A stretch of DNA of 64,000 nt from Prostheceraeus crozeri (lineage: Eukaryota; Platyhelminthes; Polycladida; Euryleptidae), in assembly GCA_907163375.1 (NCBI GenBank), contig CAJQUW010005296.1:248001-312000 (forward strand), read 5' to 3'. Of the stretch, positions 34,225-46,998 are shown one piece after another; the first letter of the stretch is position 1, and every line of letters begins with the position of its first letter. The notes below the pieces were generated by a model that searched no databases, had not been told where the DNA came from, and worked only from the letters and a program-made list of their open reading frames with translations. The position numbers were made by a program, and so were the translations under genes.

Positions 34225-35965
34225 GGAGAAAATTAATTTATTTGAAATTAATTTATTTGAAATTAATTGATTGATGAACCATCTTCAATTCAATTAATGG
34301 ATTGGATCAGCTGCCAACTATTCCAATTAATTGCAATTATTCACAAGCAAAAAAAGCGATTTATTGAACGACTACTGCAAGTTATAATGTACAATTAATA
34401 GGTCTACACAGTCGATGATGTGATATTCTGTAGGTATACTCGTTTTTGAAACGAAGAAATGTTTGTTGTTAGCCTAATGCGAAGCTTGATGTTAATAATC
34501 TACACCATTCATTTAAACTTTAATTTAAAAGTCTCTAACTAGTAAATATAAATACTTCGTATTTTCTCTTAGATAAAAGTCAAATTAAGGTCACGATGGT
34601 CAGTGACAGTGTTTGAACCGAAAAATATTGCGCATATATATTATAAAAATATATTGAATATTAATTATCAGTCATTGCTTGATATTGCTATCAGAACATT
34701 TTCATGTTTATCATGCAAATTAGTTCAACGAGCAGTGGTGCAGAAAATGCATGCTTGTGATTGCAAATTCTATTTCTGCAAGTGTTTTGATGCACTTTCG
34801 TAGACCTGTGTGCTGTGGAACTAACGTTCTAAGTGTTAATCAATCAATTGTCCGTCAACAGCGGAAAGATCTACCTAGATTTGGCAATGATAAAAAATAA
34901 TTGCAATTATTGTCAACTAATTGATTGCTCATGTGATCCAATTCAGTCAATTGATTTTCAGCAAAAAAATGAGACCAATTAAATTGCCAATAATTTTTTC
35001 CAACCCTAGTTTGTGTTCCAGTACCGTATGAACTCCATCTCAATTATCCTTCGTCTTGCGACATGTGATATAAAATTCAACAGTACTTCGATAGTTTCCT
35101 ACAGAAAATGTACCCTTTAATCAAATGATATTTTAAGATCATACTCGCGCTATCTTGCATCGCAATGTAGCCACATGATTATGGGCTTCATAACCGTGCA
35201 CTGTATTACAAGCATTTTATCAATTGATTCAAATAAATTCACAAATATATACTTCAAGCATCATCTGAACACTTTCATGTTAAAATATAAGATAGAAGTG
35301 CAACTATCAATTACAACTATGCTATGAATCTGTTCGGTTTAGCATCATTGCCCTATCTAATTATAAAAAATTGAAGTACAGCCTGGAAACCAAAAATTAA
35401 TTGCATTGCAATTTATTGGTCACAATGATTACTGTAACCCAAATATTCCAATTAATTGCTGTTACAGAAAAATTGCGATTGATTGATTGCAGTCTTGTCA
35501 ATAATTGTTATCCATTGATTGATTTGTAATGAAGTTATTTCGTTGAATGCCAACTTGCAATACCGCCTACATTCACCATCATAGGAAAAGCATAACACAT
35601 TCAGTGATTAAGATTATTAGTCTACCTATCTTATATTATGTCATTAAATCTTAAATTTATGTCAATCTAGGCACGCGACTTCTTGTCCTCTAGTTTGAAT
35701 AGTCACTCCGACTAAGAATTTAGCAACATGTATTTCATGCAGAAAGTCACCGCCCAAATTGATAATAAGCCAGTTTACGACTTGCACAATCTGCCGATGT
35801 ATGCAGCCTAAATAGGTGTAGCACAAGTTTTTATCTAAGTCGAAAATTAAAATCAAGAATTAATCTAATCAAATTGTGATTAAAAAATTCCAATTAATTG
35901 ATAGCTGACATAAGATGATTACAGTTAATTGATTGCTGTCATCCAACTATTTCAATTAGTTTTTG
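34225..35965. repeat. four dispersed clusters of AATTAATTG palindromes
   Basis: Clusters of about 100-140 bp at 34225-34345, 34880-34995, 35393-35530 and 35868-35965 are packed with (C)AATTAATTG words and variants, often inside ATTCCAATTAATTGC. The DNA between clusters lacks them at this density. No ORF coincides. They may be remnants of one tandem array or four copies of a small repeat. Confidence 0.6.
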
Positions 35966-38900
35966 GTGAATCATGAACCTAGGTATAGAATATTTACTTG
36001 AAGATAGGCCAGAGTCTTCGAGCTCAGCTAGCAATAATGGCTCAAAGAATTAATAAGAGGCGACTGCGAAATAATCCTGATGGTACTAAATGATGTGATT
36101 TGATGGCATCCTTTAATTGAAAATGGAATCCAATAACCGAGAACCTACGCAGGCCTACATCATTCTTTCAATTTATGAATTTCTTAGCCAACTAAACCTA
36201 CATCGCTAGACACTGAGTAAGTTAAGCTACCAGATTATTAATGTGCTGCAAAAGATCGCCATTGAAAGAAAACACCTTTTAAATATTAAACAACCAGAAA
36301 AAAGTATTTTGTTCAGAACTAAGTATCAATGAAAATTGTGATCTATTATACCAAATTTACTGAAAACTAAATTTACTGAAATTGCATGCACTTAAGTCAA
36401 ACCGAAAATATCACTGTCCAGTCAGTTCTTATTTATTATTCAAATTTTTGTGTGAGCCATGATCCTAAAATTCAAAACGTGCGAGATTTTCGTCAAAAAA
36501 AGTCAACCTGTCGAATCTTGCAGCGATGGACTTCCAAATTTGCTATGAAATTAAGGAAACACCCTTACACGGATGACTTTGTCAGCGACTTTTCATTTTC
36601 AGATATTTCGAAGAAACAGATGGCTTTATGATGAACTCTTACAATTGGATTCGTCCAAGTGTTTCCGACGCTAAATGAAGTATGAATAGCCAATTACCAA
36701 TAGTGAGGGAATTTGCACGCTACGTTGGAATAACGATCGTTTTCTTTAACAAAGCACTCAATTTATACTACACTGTAGATAAATTTAATAGAAAAGTCTG
36801 AAGTCCCATTATCAATGAATATGTAATCACAAAAACGTGAAAATATGCATAATTGACCATATATCTTAATTATCAGTATTTCGTTAAGGTCTTTCCAACC
36901 AATTTGGCGTCGGAACAAACGCGTCTACAACTTATTTCCACGCAACGTTGCGTGCGGATAACCTCACTGTGGGTAACTGTCTATTTCCATGTAATTTTTT
37001 TGGTTGGAATTACCACACCGGTCAGATCCCGAAAAATTCTCGATAACCGGCTTTTAAGTTCCATCCTTTTTACTATCTCGGTTGCACGCTATTATTTTAT
37101 AAAATGGAAATTGCAATCATGTACATGCCAGATGAGTAACGAGTGATAAACCTATAGACTTCGATTAGGCTAAATAAAAGATAGGCCTTAATAGTTGCAG
37201 ATTCTATGCTAATTTGCATTAGGCGTGGGTACCGCAAGTTACTTATGTGTCCACTTACAATTTTTTATTTCCAAAGATATTACAAAGATGACTACTAATA
37301 CTGTTGGCCTACTCAATCACACTTTCAACTATTCTGAATGTCATCGTGACAGTTCAAAGCGTGATCACAATCAATAGTCAAGATTTATGCAGAGCTACAG
37401 CTAGTAAGGCCTATGTTATCCACTCAAGCAGCTGCTTGAGAGAAGAGCATGAAAACTCAGCAATTATGAATATTCACCTTGTGTGAAAATATGTAAGTAT
37501 CACCACTGAAGGATCACACAATGACTATTAAAATAAAATTGTAGAGCGCGTTTGGACTAGACTGATGAACTAGGAAAAATAATAGGAGAAACACTCATTC
37601 TCCTGATGAAAACACTCTTTTGGAAGACAATCATTTTCAGGCGGTTCCTATTAGTCTCACTAACTAGTTCCATGCAATAAGTGGGAAGTTTAGAACGAAA
37701 TGGAGAACACTTATTCATCTAGAACCGGCTATCAACAATTTGCACAGACAAAGCTCACTTGATTAGATGCTATAGCCTACCTCAAGCACAAACCATACTG
37801 AGTGCTACTTTGTACACTTGACATACAGGTAACTTACTGATGCTGTCACACATTTATCAAGGAGTAAGTGACAGCAGATAGTGCATGACAATATAGGAAT
37901 CAATCTCACCGAATTGAAAAAATCTGCTTTCCACTTATGACTTGCATTCATTCACATTCGCCAAGGAGTAAGTGACAGCGGACAATTGATGAAAATACAG
38001 CAATAAATCTCAGTCGAATAATACTTGATTACAGGTCTGCATGCTTGCTCTCGACAAAACGGTGGTCTGCCTAAATTCGTATCTCCGAGGAACCGAATAT
38101 GTTTAAACAAAATTATTTTAAATAACCAGATAGAGTTTATTCTGGTTTTATCATGTAGGCTTTTCCTCGATAGCCCACTCATGAATGAATTAGCATTTAG
38201 GCAATGCTTCAGCAGTGTTGAGATGCAACGATGCAAGTATATTCACCTACATCACTAGAACATTATATTTTTGTAGAAGGGTAATTCTATCTTTGGGTAT
38301 TACTTTGTTGAACTGAGGGTTAGAGAGAAAAGCAAGACTATAGAGTAAGTAGTACCTTTTCTGTGAGCAAGACTATTGAGAAGAGGTTCATCAATATTCA
38401 TGATCAAATTCTACCTCGCCACGGGAATTCAACCTCGGTGGCAAAAGAATTAGAAGATTCCAGGAAACGAACAAAATGTACTTGAGCAGATGCCGCAGAG
38501 AAAAGCTGTGTAACAAACTATGCTACAATTTTGAATAATTTTTGATGAATGAGAGCAAAACAGATCTACGAAGTTTTCAATTATTTAGATGTTTTGCGTT
38601 GTATCAAAAAACATCAATTTTTTGACAAAAATTGCCACTTTTATCAATTATATTATTTATCTGCTTTTCTTTTAATGACCAAAGTAATTGAATTCGAACT
38701 GTCACAGCTGATTTAATTGTATTACACGAAAGAAATCTATTTTGACAATTTTCACACGACTTTAGAGCTTGGAATTGATCGAGAAAACATTTGCCGGCAC
38801 TAAAGAATAAGTTATGACGGCATAATATCTCGGATTTTGATTACTCAAGCACGACAAAAATCATTTGTAGTTGAAGGCATTGATTTCCACAATGTGGAAG

Positions 38901-39580
38901 GTTGATGTTCCCATAGATGATTATGCAATTCCAGTTCAAGTCAATGCAACTCCTTGATTAAATTGAGTGTCCTAGCCAAGAAGTGCTTTCGGTCAGCGGT
39001 TATATTGCCTAAATTGGCAATGATTCAGAATTGCGGAAAATTTTAGGTTCGGCTACAAATTATGCGAAGAATTAACACCAAACATTCATATGAACCACAT
39101 CCTTTTGCAGCTCTACAAAGCGTCTGTCTCACCACTGTGATGAGACCACAATGTGAGATGCCATTTATCTGTGACATGATGTAAAAGGACTGAAAAACAG
39201 CGGAAATTTTGTAATAGTAATTCTTGATTTAATTGCAGCATTTCAATCATTTAGCAACGACAATGGGTACAAGCCACGGCTAATCAAATTACCGCTTGCA
39301 GCATATTCCTCAAAATGTACAAATTGTAGAGAGAAATGCATATTTTCTCAAAATTTTCAGTTGGTATTCAAATAATAACAGAAAATTTTATGTGGACGGG
39401 AATGCTTCGTGTGTACAGCAATAGCCGGGTGCCCGAACTCAATACATATATCTTCCGGCAACCACCGTTATCCCATTATAATTCCGACCTCTGCCCGACC
39501 AATTTTTTTAGTTTTAAAATGGTCTAAAACCACTTCAGTGTCAACCTGCTTTCGAAGGAAGTAGCCCTAGTGAGCACAGA
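35966..39580. other. intergenic, one direct repeat
   Basis: No supported gene in 3.6 kb. CAAGGAGTAAGTGACAGC occurs at about 37858 and again at about 37961, followed in both by similar AATCTCA text, a degenerate tandem repeat of about 104 bp. Open frames up to 97 codons show no recognisable motifs. Confidence 0.45.
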
Positions 39581-39614
39581 ATGCGTCTCAAGTCATTTCA
39601 TGCTTCACGAAGTT

Positions 39615-39782
39615 TTCCCGCTACCCAGCTTCGTTACGAATTCGTTACGCGGGTGGGCGATCTAACGGGTAGGTACCAATTGCCTGCTCCGACAGTCTCC
39701 CAGAAATTTGAGTCTCTCCTCTGTCATTATACAACGCTGTTGTCCTTTCTCCCATTCCCGGAAAATCGAACGATGTTCGAAA
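39615..39782 (+). pseudogene. Penelope-like element N-terminal fragment
   Basis: The plus-strand frame reads VTRVGDLTGRYQLPAPTVSQ, related to the EAGDLTGTTLCVPGQITEN block of the Penelope-like element at 30 kb. At the DNA level GGCGATCTAACGGGTA is shared. It is a short relic that ends where X-family sequence begins at 39783. Confidence 0.5.
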
Positions 39783-40043
39783 GTTTCGATTTTATTAAAT
39801 GAACTCGAGGTGAATACGGTTGGAATTGTTTCCAAATGTGAGATATGCACATTTATGCAGTTTTGAAGATATTACCACGGAATCGACTGGTAATGATAGC
39901 ATAATGCAGATGGAAATGATATTATTTTGCAGATCGTCCGTGTCAAGACAGCCTTGCAGAGGTAATTAAATTTGCAACTCGATGACCTGCTATTGCTTTC
40001 ATGCGAAACCTCAAGAGAATCTTCTTAAGCAAGATCGTAGCGT

Positions 40044-40247
40044 TTGAAAATAACAGTGGAGAAAGCTAAAAATTTGCGCAATACAAGATTTGGAGATGTG
40101 TACGTCAATCCTGATCTCACCCCTTTGGAACAGAACCGAATGAAAGAACTTAAAATGGAACTTAAGGCTAGGAGAGAGAGGGGAGAAGACGTCGTTATTT
40201 CACGTGGAGTTGTGGTGGATAAGTCGCAGTTGAAAAATGTTCGGTAG
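40044..40247 (+). pseudogene. LINE copy D, ORF1 C-terminal fragment
   Basis: An open 67-codon frame ends with TAG at 40245-40247 and carries the basic C-terminus ARRERGEDVVISRGVVVDKS seen also in LINE copy A. The 5' part of ORF1 is absent because the insertion is truncated. Confidence 0.7.
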
Positions 40248-40297
40248 GGCTTTTAAACACTCAGCGTTTATTTTCCGGTAAGCCCAGTCAATTTGTT

Positions 40298-41317
40298 TTG
40301 GAAAACAGCCATAAATCATATGTGAATCCTACATCCAGCATTTTATTGACGAATGCGCGTTCTATTATTCATAAATTTGACGAGTTGTGTGTACATATTA
40401 GCATCCTACGCCCTGTTGTGGTTATAGCTGAATCTTGGCTAAATCCTGACTACGATGACAGTTCATTCTATATATCTGGATATTCTTTGAAGAGAGATGA
40501 TCGAATGAATCAACGTGGTGGAGGAGTGATGGCATGGGTTCTGAATACATATGAAATACAAGTAGCTAATTGATTGCGTCAGAGCTAAACCCAAGGCTAT
40601 CAATTGTGTCCAGCTTGTTTTGAATAGTAAAATTTTTCTTTGTGCTGTTTATGTTCCTCCTGCTCTTAGTGAGTGCAGATAAAAATCGTGGAATAATTGA
40701 TTTCTTATCAGAATCAATCGATGATGTTCAGAACATAGCTGTCAATGTTAAACGTAGGCCTATATTATGTGGAGATTTTAACAGATTGAACGTGAGTTTC
40801 CTAACGGACTTTCATGACTTACATAATTCTTCTCCCCAACAAGAATTGATGCTATATTGGATTTAGTTCTCGTCGAAGGTAGCATTTTGGAAACATTCAC
40901 CGAGCCAATAATCTATCCCCCACTGTCATCTTCTGATCACAATGTTGTATTTGTAAGGGGATCCGCATGTTCCCAAGACCCATTTCAGCGTTTCGTGACT
41001 TTATTTGACTACAGAAAAGAGAATATCTTGGTAATTTCTTGAATACGATGGCAAACGTTGATTGGCATGAGCTATACTCCAGTGAGCAGAATATCGATAC
41101 CAAGACTTCAAAGTTTTATGAACTCCTGCAACCGGCCTTACGAGAAATTCCAAAAAACACAGTCATTTTGACAGACCGGGATAAGCCGTGGATGACGCCT
41201 TTGACAAAGTATATCATTCAAAAACGCTGGGACGCCCTTAGAGCTGGTAATTACGAATTGTATGAGCATTACAAGATCAAAGCAAAACTAGAAATAGATG
41301 CAGCAAAGCGAGCCTGA
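40298..41317 (+). pseudogene. LINE copy D, ORF2 endonuclease, frame-broken
   Basis: Pieces in changing frames (40298-40573, 40642-40866, 40857-41042, 41039-41317) hold ILLTNARSIIHKFDEL, VIAESWLNPDY, LCGDFNRLN and SSSDHNVVF, the conserved endonuclease strands with catalytic E, D, N and H. The linker block DRDKPWMTPLTKYIIQKRW follows. It ends at a TGA (41315-41317) where related elements have tryptophan. At least three frameshifts are needed to join the pieces. Confidence 0.8.
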
Positions 41318-41426
41318 AGTAAACGTCCACTTGATGATACACGAAGTATCTGGAACATTGTAAAGCAGTACAAAGGCACGAATAAAGCCCCACTGAGAAA
41401 TAGTGATATATCAGCCGATGATTTAA

Positions 41427-42912
41427 ATGACTTTTTTTACGTCAATTTTCAGTGACAAAGTTAATTCGACACCTATTGCTGGTGATTCTCCGTGGTGTAG
41501 CTTGATTGAACCAAGCGAAATCGAGGAACTGCTTCAAAAACTGCCGAATAAAGGCGAAGGGTCGGATGGTTTTCCAAGCAAATTACTGAAAGTCGGGTCA
41601 TCATATCTCTGCTCCTTTATGTCATTTGTTCAACACTTCATTATTGTTGAATACTTTTCCGGAATTGTGGAAAATGGCAAAAGTTGTACGTGCTCCCAAG
41701 TGCCTTCGCCCATCTGTTGCTGATTTTAGACCAATTTCGGTACCTGTAATCGCCAGAATTTTTGAGCGACTTATTTTGAAGCGCATGTATCCAACTTTAA
41801 TTGACTTCTATGGTTCTAATCAGTATGGATTTCTCAAAGGTAGCAGTGCCGTCTGTCACATAATAGCCTTATACGACGACATATGTAGAAAACTGGATGA
41901 TGCAACTAATAATGCAGTATCGGTTGTGAGTTTTGATATATTAAAGGCGTTTGATACTGTCCCCCATCATTTGTTACTTGAAAACCTTATTGAGATTGGC
42001 ATTCATAGAGGTTCCATTGCCTGGTATAATTCGTATTTGGAAGGCAGGAAGCAATTTGTAAGCTACAACAACCAAACAAGCTCAATCTCTAACGTGACAT
42101 CTGGATTGCCACACGGAGCTATTTTGTCACCGTCTATTTTTTGTGTATTTGTTGGAGGATTGACTACTCTGCATGATGACAGTTCGATTTTCAAATATGC
42201 CGATGACATTGTTCTTTGCCTACCTCATAAGATCTCAAACAGCAACGAGATTAGGAATAAGGAGGACCTTCAGCATGTTGTTGGATGGGCGACAGAAAAA
42301 GGCCTTTCCTTAAATATGACTAAAAGCTGTCAAATGCTGATTAAAACTAAAAGTACATCTTCCGTCAGCCCTCTTGATTTTTCTCTCCCATATCGGAAGG
42401 ATTTGAGTATTTTGGGCATCCAAACTAGTGAATCACTATCATGGACCGCGCATGTAGATGCTAGATTGCGTAAAGTTAGCAAATTTCTCCATCTTCTAAG
42501 GGTACTGAAGAGCATTATTACCAAAGATGAACTGATTCGTGTATACCAATGTCTTGTTCTTGGTACTCTGAGTTATGGCAGCACGGTGTATGTTGGCAGC
42601 ATTTTGAAGAAGGATAAGCGTAAGATCAACAAATTCGTGCGTCGCTGCTTCTGGGTTATATGTGGAAAGGAATGCAAGGAGGAGGACTGTCTACCTGATT
42701 TTTACCAAGCACAGGAAAAGCAGGCACTCAGACTGTTTTCGAAAGCTTTGAGCTTTGTTGACCATGTGTTGCATCCTATTTTGCCTGAACGTTTGCCAAG
42801 TGGTCGCGTCAGAATTTCAAAATGCATTACCTTGAGACATCAAACTTCCTTTGTGCCGTTTATGAGCAAAATGTTTAATTCCATGTTCTCAGGTTCTCAT
42901 CGTCCGACTTAA
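41427..42912 (+). pseudogene. LINE copy D, ORF2 reverse transcriptase, largely intact
   Basis: After a frame change around 41630-41720 one frame of more than 400 codons is open to the TAA at 42910. It holds ADFRPISVPVIARIFERL (fingers), motif A FDILKAFDTVPHHLLL, motif B SGLPHGAILSPSIFCVF, the catalytic YADD at 42196-42207, and the thumb with LSILGIQTSESLSW. The C-terminal region has RRCFWVICGKECKEEDC. All catalytic aspartates are present. The element as a whole cannot be autonomous because ORF1 and the endonuclease are broken. Confidence 0.9.
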
Positions 42913-43523
42913 ATCTTGACTTTATTTGGTACTTCATAACTTGTAATTGATAATTTTTAATTTTGAGAAATAAACGCTTTCTCTCTTCTCTCTCTCATAT
43001 CATAATCAACCTGCACCCGCTAGAGCAAAACAACATAATCAAACACAATGATTTCAATAGAATTTAAAAGATTCAAATGGTTCCACATCACTATTCAGAT
43101 TCAAGAGATGAAACATAAACTTAGTGAATCATAAAATCATGACGATGAAAATTGAATTAAAAACATGACATGTCAGCCAAGACATCACAATAAGATCTCG
43201 ACTTTTTCATGAAGACTTTCATTATAATGCCGTTCGTTAGATATCCCTGATCATCAGCTTAATTTCTGCTTAGTCACGATACTTGTTAGCAAATATTCAT
43301 TCCTATTGATATCCAACTTGCATAATGCTACTTATAGAGGAGCGTCATGCCGGTAGTATGTAAATTGGCAAGAAATTACCTTTTTCAAAACTGCTCAAAG
43401 AAGTTTTGGACTACAGGAAAGTATTCTCCACAAAAAACTGAAACTTTTCACTGTATAAAGATACTTTTTGAGTCGACACTCTCCCTACATATACTACTTA
43501 CTCTGACATTGATGTGTTCAGAT

Positions 43524-44558
43524 TAGTGATGCAAATGGAAAATTTTCCAACTTTTTCAAAATTTTCTGGAAAATTTTCCATTGGAAAATTTTGAAACTTA
43601 TTTTTCGATGATTGACATTTTTCCTTTGTTTTGGAGACTTATTATAGTCGTTGAAAAGACTATGCAATATTCAAAGTCCAAAAACTTCTCTATCATCCCT
43701 GTATGTTAACTTCTGTAGCCAACTGCACCTTTTCCATGTCTATTTCAGATTCTTCCAAATGAATTTCAGACATAAGATGGACTTCAGATTTCTCTAGCTG
43801 AATTTCAGATATCTGTCATAGGCTCAACTTTGAAAAGATCTTAAATTCAACTGGAGATCTCCAATTCATCTGGATTATATCTGAAATTCATTTGGGCAGA
43901 TCTGAAATCGAATTGGAACTATCTGAACTAGAAATGGAGGATGTGTATCCTCAACGAAGATATCGGACACTGCGCCAGAAGATAGAAGCTATCATAGATA
44001 TTCTTTTACTCATCACAGATATCTTTAGTTTCCAAATATCTCACGAGTTTACAGTCTTTATATCTTCCAATATGGTCGCTCATGAATGCTGCGTGGACTG
44101 TGTATGCTTACACTTCATCACATGTTCACCAACACATGGAGAATTTGCTCACTATGATCAACACTGCATAATAAAGCTTAACTTTCAAGCTAATATGCAA
44201 ATTCCAAAATGAAGTACATTATTTTTGCTCCAGATCTTTCACATTGCATGAAATTATACTCCTATTGTAAAGTAAGATTCACGTTATCCCAAACGGTGTC
44301 TCTGTGATAATTAAAAATGCTAACAATTTAGTACAAGCCACTGGTGGCAAAGGAATGTTCAAAAATCCGCGGACGGAAATCGTATTGCTACGATGGCTTT
44401 AATCGAAATAATGATGAAATCAAGAGTTTTACACCCAATTTATTGATACGCAGCTGCCTCGGCAGTGGAAGCGCTCAAATTATAGGGCCTGTCAAAAAAA
44501 TCAAAACTTTCAGAATTTTCCAATATTTTCCAATTTTTCCAGAAAATTTTCATCACTA
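43524..44558. mobile_element. 1.03-kb hAT-like non-autonomous element
   Basis: The element starts TAGTGATGCAAATGGAAAA and ends TTTTCATCACTA, with GGAAAATTTTCC-rich subterminal text. It is flanked by a perfect 8-bp duplication GTTCAGAT (43516-43523 and 44559-44566). TAGTGATG-type termini with 8-bp duplications are typical of hAT elements. The interior repeats TTTCAGAT words near 43745-43910. No transposase; the 106-codon frame at 43892-44212 has no recognisable motif. Confidence 0.9.
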
Positions 44559-44566
44559 GTTCAGAT

Positions 44567-46564
44567 GAATTAATACAAGTTTCTCAAAACAATCACAAAA
44601 AATTAGATTTTTTTACTCAATATTGAAAGAACCATGCAGGTATTGCAAAAAAATCGGAAAATTGGTAATACCAGATATTAAAACAAAAATCTTTCACAAA
44701 TTATAGAAATATGGATAAATGGGAGTGAGTTATCGTTGAGTAAAATTACGATGTTATAATTTTTGCAGTAGATCCAAACCGTCTGGATTGAACCATTAAA
44801 TTAAATGCTTAAAATTGTGATCGTGATGAAGAAACTGTGGAGCGCGCCTCTTTCGTGTTCCTAGAACACACTAGAATATTGAACGCGCGCGTGTAGAGCT
44901 CGAATTGTCGTGTAAAACGGAAAATTTTCACAATATAACAAATGACGAAACTTAAGCTGATTTTACTTAATTTTTACTCTTCTATTTGAACTGGATCTGA
45001 AAGGATATGTCAGCTATAAATCTCTACTGTATCGTGTCGGCAGCAACAAATGTATTCAATGAGGGGCGTGTTCCTGATAATGCTTTCCTGCATTTAAGCG
45101 AAATTCGATACCATCATCAATAGGCGTTTGTTGTTTCATTCCCAGGGGCAAGAATTCATTCATTCTATTGATTTTAATACATTGCCGAAATTTTCCATCA
45201 TAAAGCACGATTCTATTTTGATGATCTTTTAACATGCATTTAAACAATTTCAATTTAAAAAAATGAATTAGGCCTTTAATTTTTGATACAAACTCAACGT
45301 GGAACAAATTATTTTTGCATTAACGCCGACGCACCACCCATGTTCTCATCAAATTTCAATTTAGTCACGTCACTCAGCGCAGAAGAGGTATCCTGACTTA
45401 CCGAAATAAACGTATTAAGCTTATATATCGTCAGACGAAGTAAAAGTAGGTAGATAACTTCTCAAGAACATTGAATTCTTATTTCAATGACTTTTAAGAT
45501 AAGCAAAAGAAATTCGGCGGAAATCTTTTGTACACATCCATCTAAATTAATCAAATATTAAAGGTTTTACGTTTCATTCTAAAGTTGGTCGTAGAAGCAT
45601 GATTCATTCATTTGGACCATTCATCCTACATGTCGTCAACAAATGTCAATTCACATGTCAGTGCTTTAGACACATGACTGTGTTCCCTGTCCTTGTTCGC
45701 CGTTAATATCGTCAACCTCTGTTCACTGACACTTCAACGAACACTTTGAATGAGAATACATCATCTATTTCTCAATGAAAACATTCTCATTGTCAAATAT
45801 GCTACCTAATTAAATCAGCTAAATTTAAGGTGCAACTTTCTCATCCGAAGATGTATTAAAACAAAAGATTTGAAAAATGCTGCACATGGTTTCGTTACCG
45901 CTCTGGTTGGCGCAATGAAAGTATACTAAATTTTGAATCTCGCTGAAAGAAATGAAACAGTGCTATTAGCACTCAGTTTGTAAATCTTGAATTAACAATT
46001 GGTTGCTAAAAATATTCATACTGAGACATTGTCTAATGAGTTTCAAAATGCACTTCCCAGATACTCTGTCAAAAGATCAAAAAAGAATGAAACGGAAAGA
46101 TGTGTTGAAAATGTAGTGTAATGAAAGTTAACATTCTGCAATATTCAACGACAAGAAGTTTCATTATTCAATCCACAAGCAGTATTTCGGTCCAATGAGG
46201 AAACAAATCTAGCGTGACAATTGAATACTCAAACGGCAGATAGAATTTACATTCCACACAATTTTACAAATTGTTTGAGGTAGACAAATTATCACTTGAT
46301 TCGTGAGGTAATCAGTGTCGACAAATATTGAAAAAACGTTTGGAATATCATTTCAAGGCAAACGTAGAGATAACTAGGAATGATGCAATGATAGATTGAG
46401 AAATTCTGTAAACATGAAAAGTCGTTTCCATATCAAGTTATCCTTGTTATTGTAGCGGGTGACAGTCCATGTCGGCAAGACTTCAGATAAACTTTGACGG
46501 AGGAAAGGAAACTGCTTAACTGTCACAAAATTTACGTGAATACAAAATATCCGTAGGTAAAATT
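44567..46564. other. 3' flank of the receptor gene, nothing recognised
   Basis: This lies downstream of the minus-strand receptor gene. No canonical polyadenylation signal could be pinned and no repeat or gene is supported. Confidence 0.4.
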
Positions 46565-46998
46565 TCAATCAAAGTTTGGCTTGTCATGCACAGAATTGAA
46601 TTTATCTAAAGACTTATCAAATGCCGGGAAAATGAAGAGACATACGATGGCATTGACGGTAGATAATGCGAGGTAAAGACAAAACTCGATGCGGTCTAAA
46701 ACTACACCAATTCTCCGGTAAAGCAACATTCGTGATGTGGGCCTAGTAGGAAGGGGTAGATTCATTTGCGGTCGAATATAGCTGATATTATCAAATGGAA
46801 AATTAGTCATATCCGGGCTGGATGCCACATGCGCTCGTGATTGAAATAAGGGACTATCTGGAGGCGATTGTGGCTTGCGAAAAGTCGAGAGTCCATTTGC
46901 AACGGTAGGTAGAACTTGACGCCGGCGCAATATCTGATTAACCACAGCCAAAATGGTGGCGATGCTGAGCAATCCAAGCTGATTGAGGAGGTAGATAC
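46565..46998 (-). CDS. receptor exon 5: M3 to stop
   Basis: The acceptor TTTTCTTCCCTTCAG ends at 46999 and the exon starts at 46998 in phase 1, completing a glycine codon left by exon 4. It encodes GIYLLNQLGLLSIATILAVV (M3), a short cytoplasmic loop of about 75 residues rich in Pro, Arg and Ser, and M4 (IGVVLDRIEFCLYLALSTV onward). It ends 21 residues later with the stop at 46565-46567. The M3-M4 loop is short for a nicotinic subunit. Confidence 0.85.

Larger units (their letters stand above)
40035..42998 (+). mobile_element. LINE copy D, 5'-truncated, CR1/L2-like
   Basis: This is the best-preserved LINE of the window. It holds the end of ORF1, a broken endonuclease, a largely open reverse transcriptase and a 3' UTR with AATAAA at 42969-42974, which leads into a TCTC-rich tail. 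It is inserted in an X-family MITE. No clean target-site duplication could be fixed. Confidence 0.85.
39783..43508 (+). mobile_element. family X copy split by a LINE
   Basis: X-family text (from TTTCGATTTTATTAAATGAA) runs from 39783 to about 40034. It is interrupted by a LINE and resumes at about 42999 (AATCAACCTGCACCCGCTAGA) until the X right end with GAGTCGACACTCTCCCTACA near 43508. The extreme left end of X is missing. Confidence 0.75.

Noticed and set aside
36386-37146. Two plus-strand frames of 81 and 97 codons as a host gene
   Set aside because: No motif, no splice signals that link them, and no similarity to families I know.
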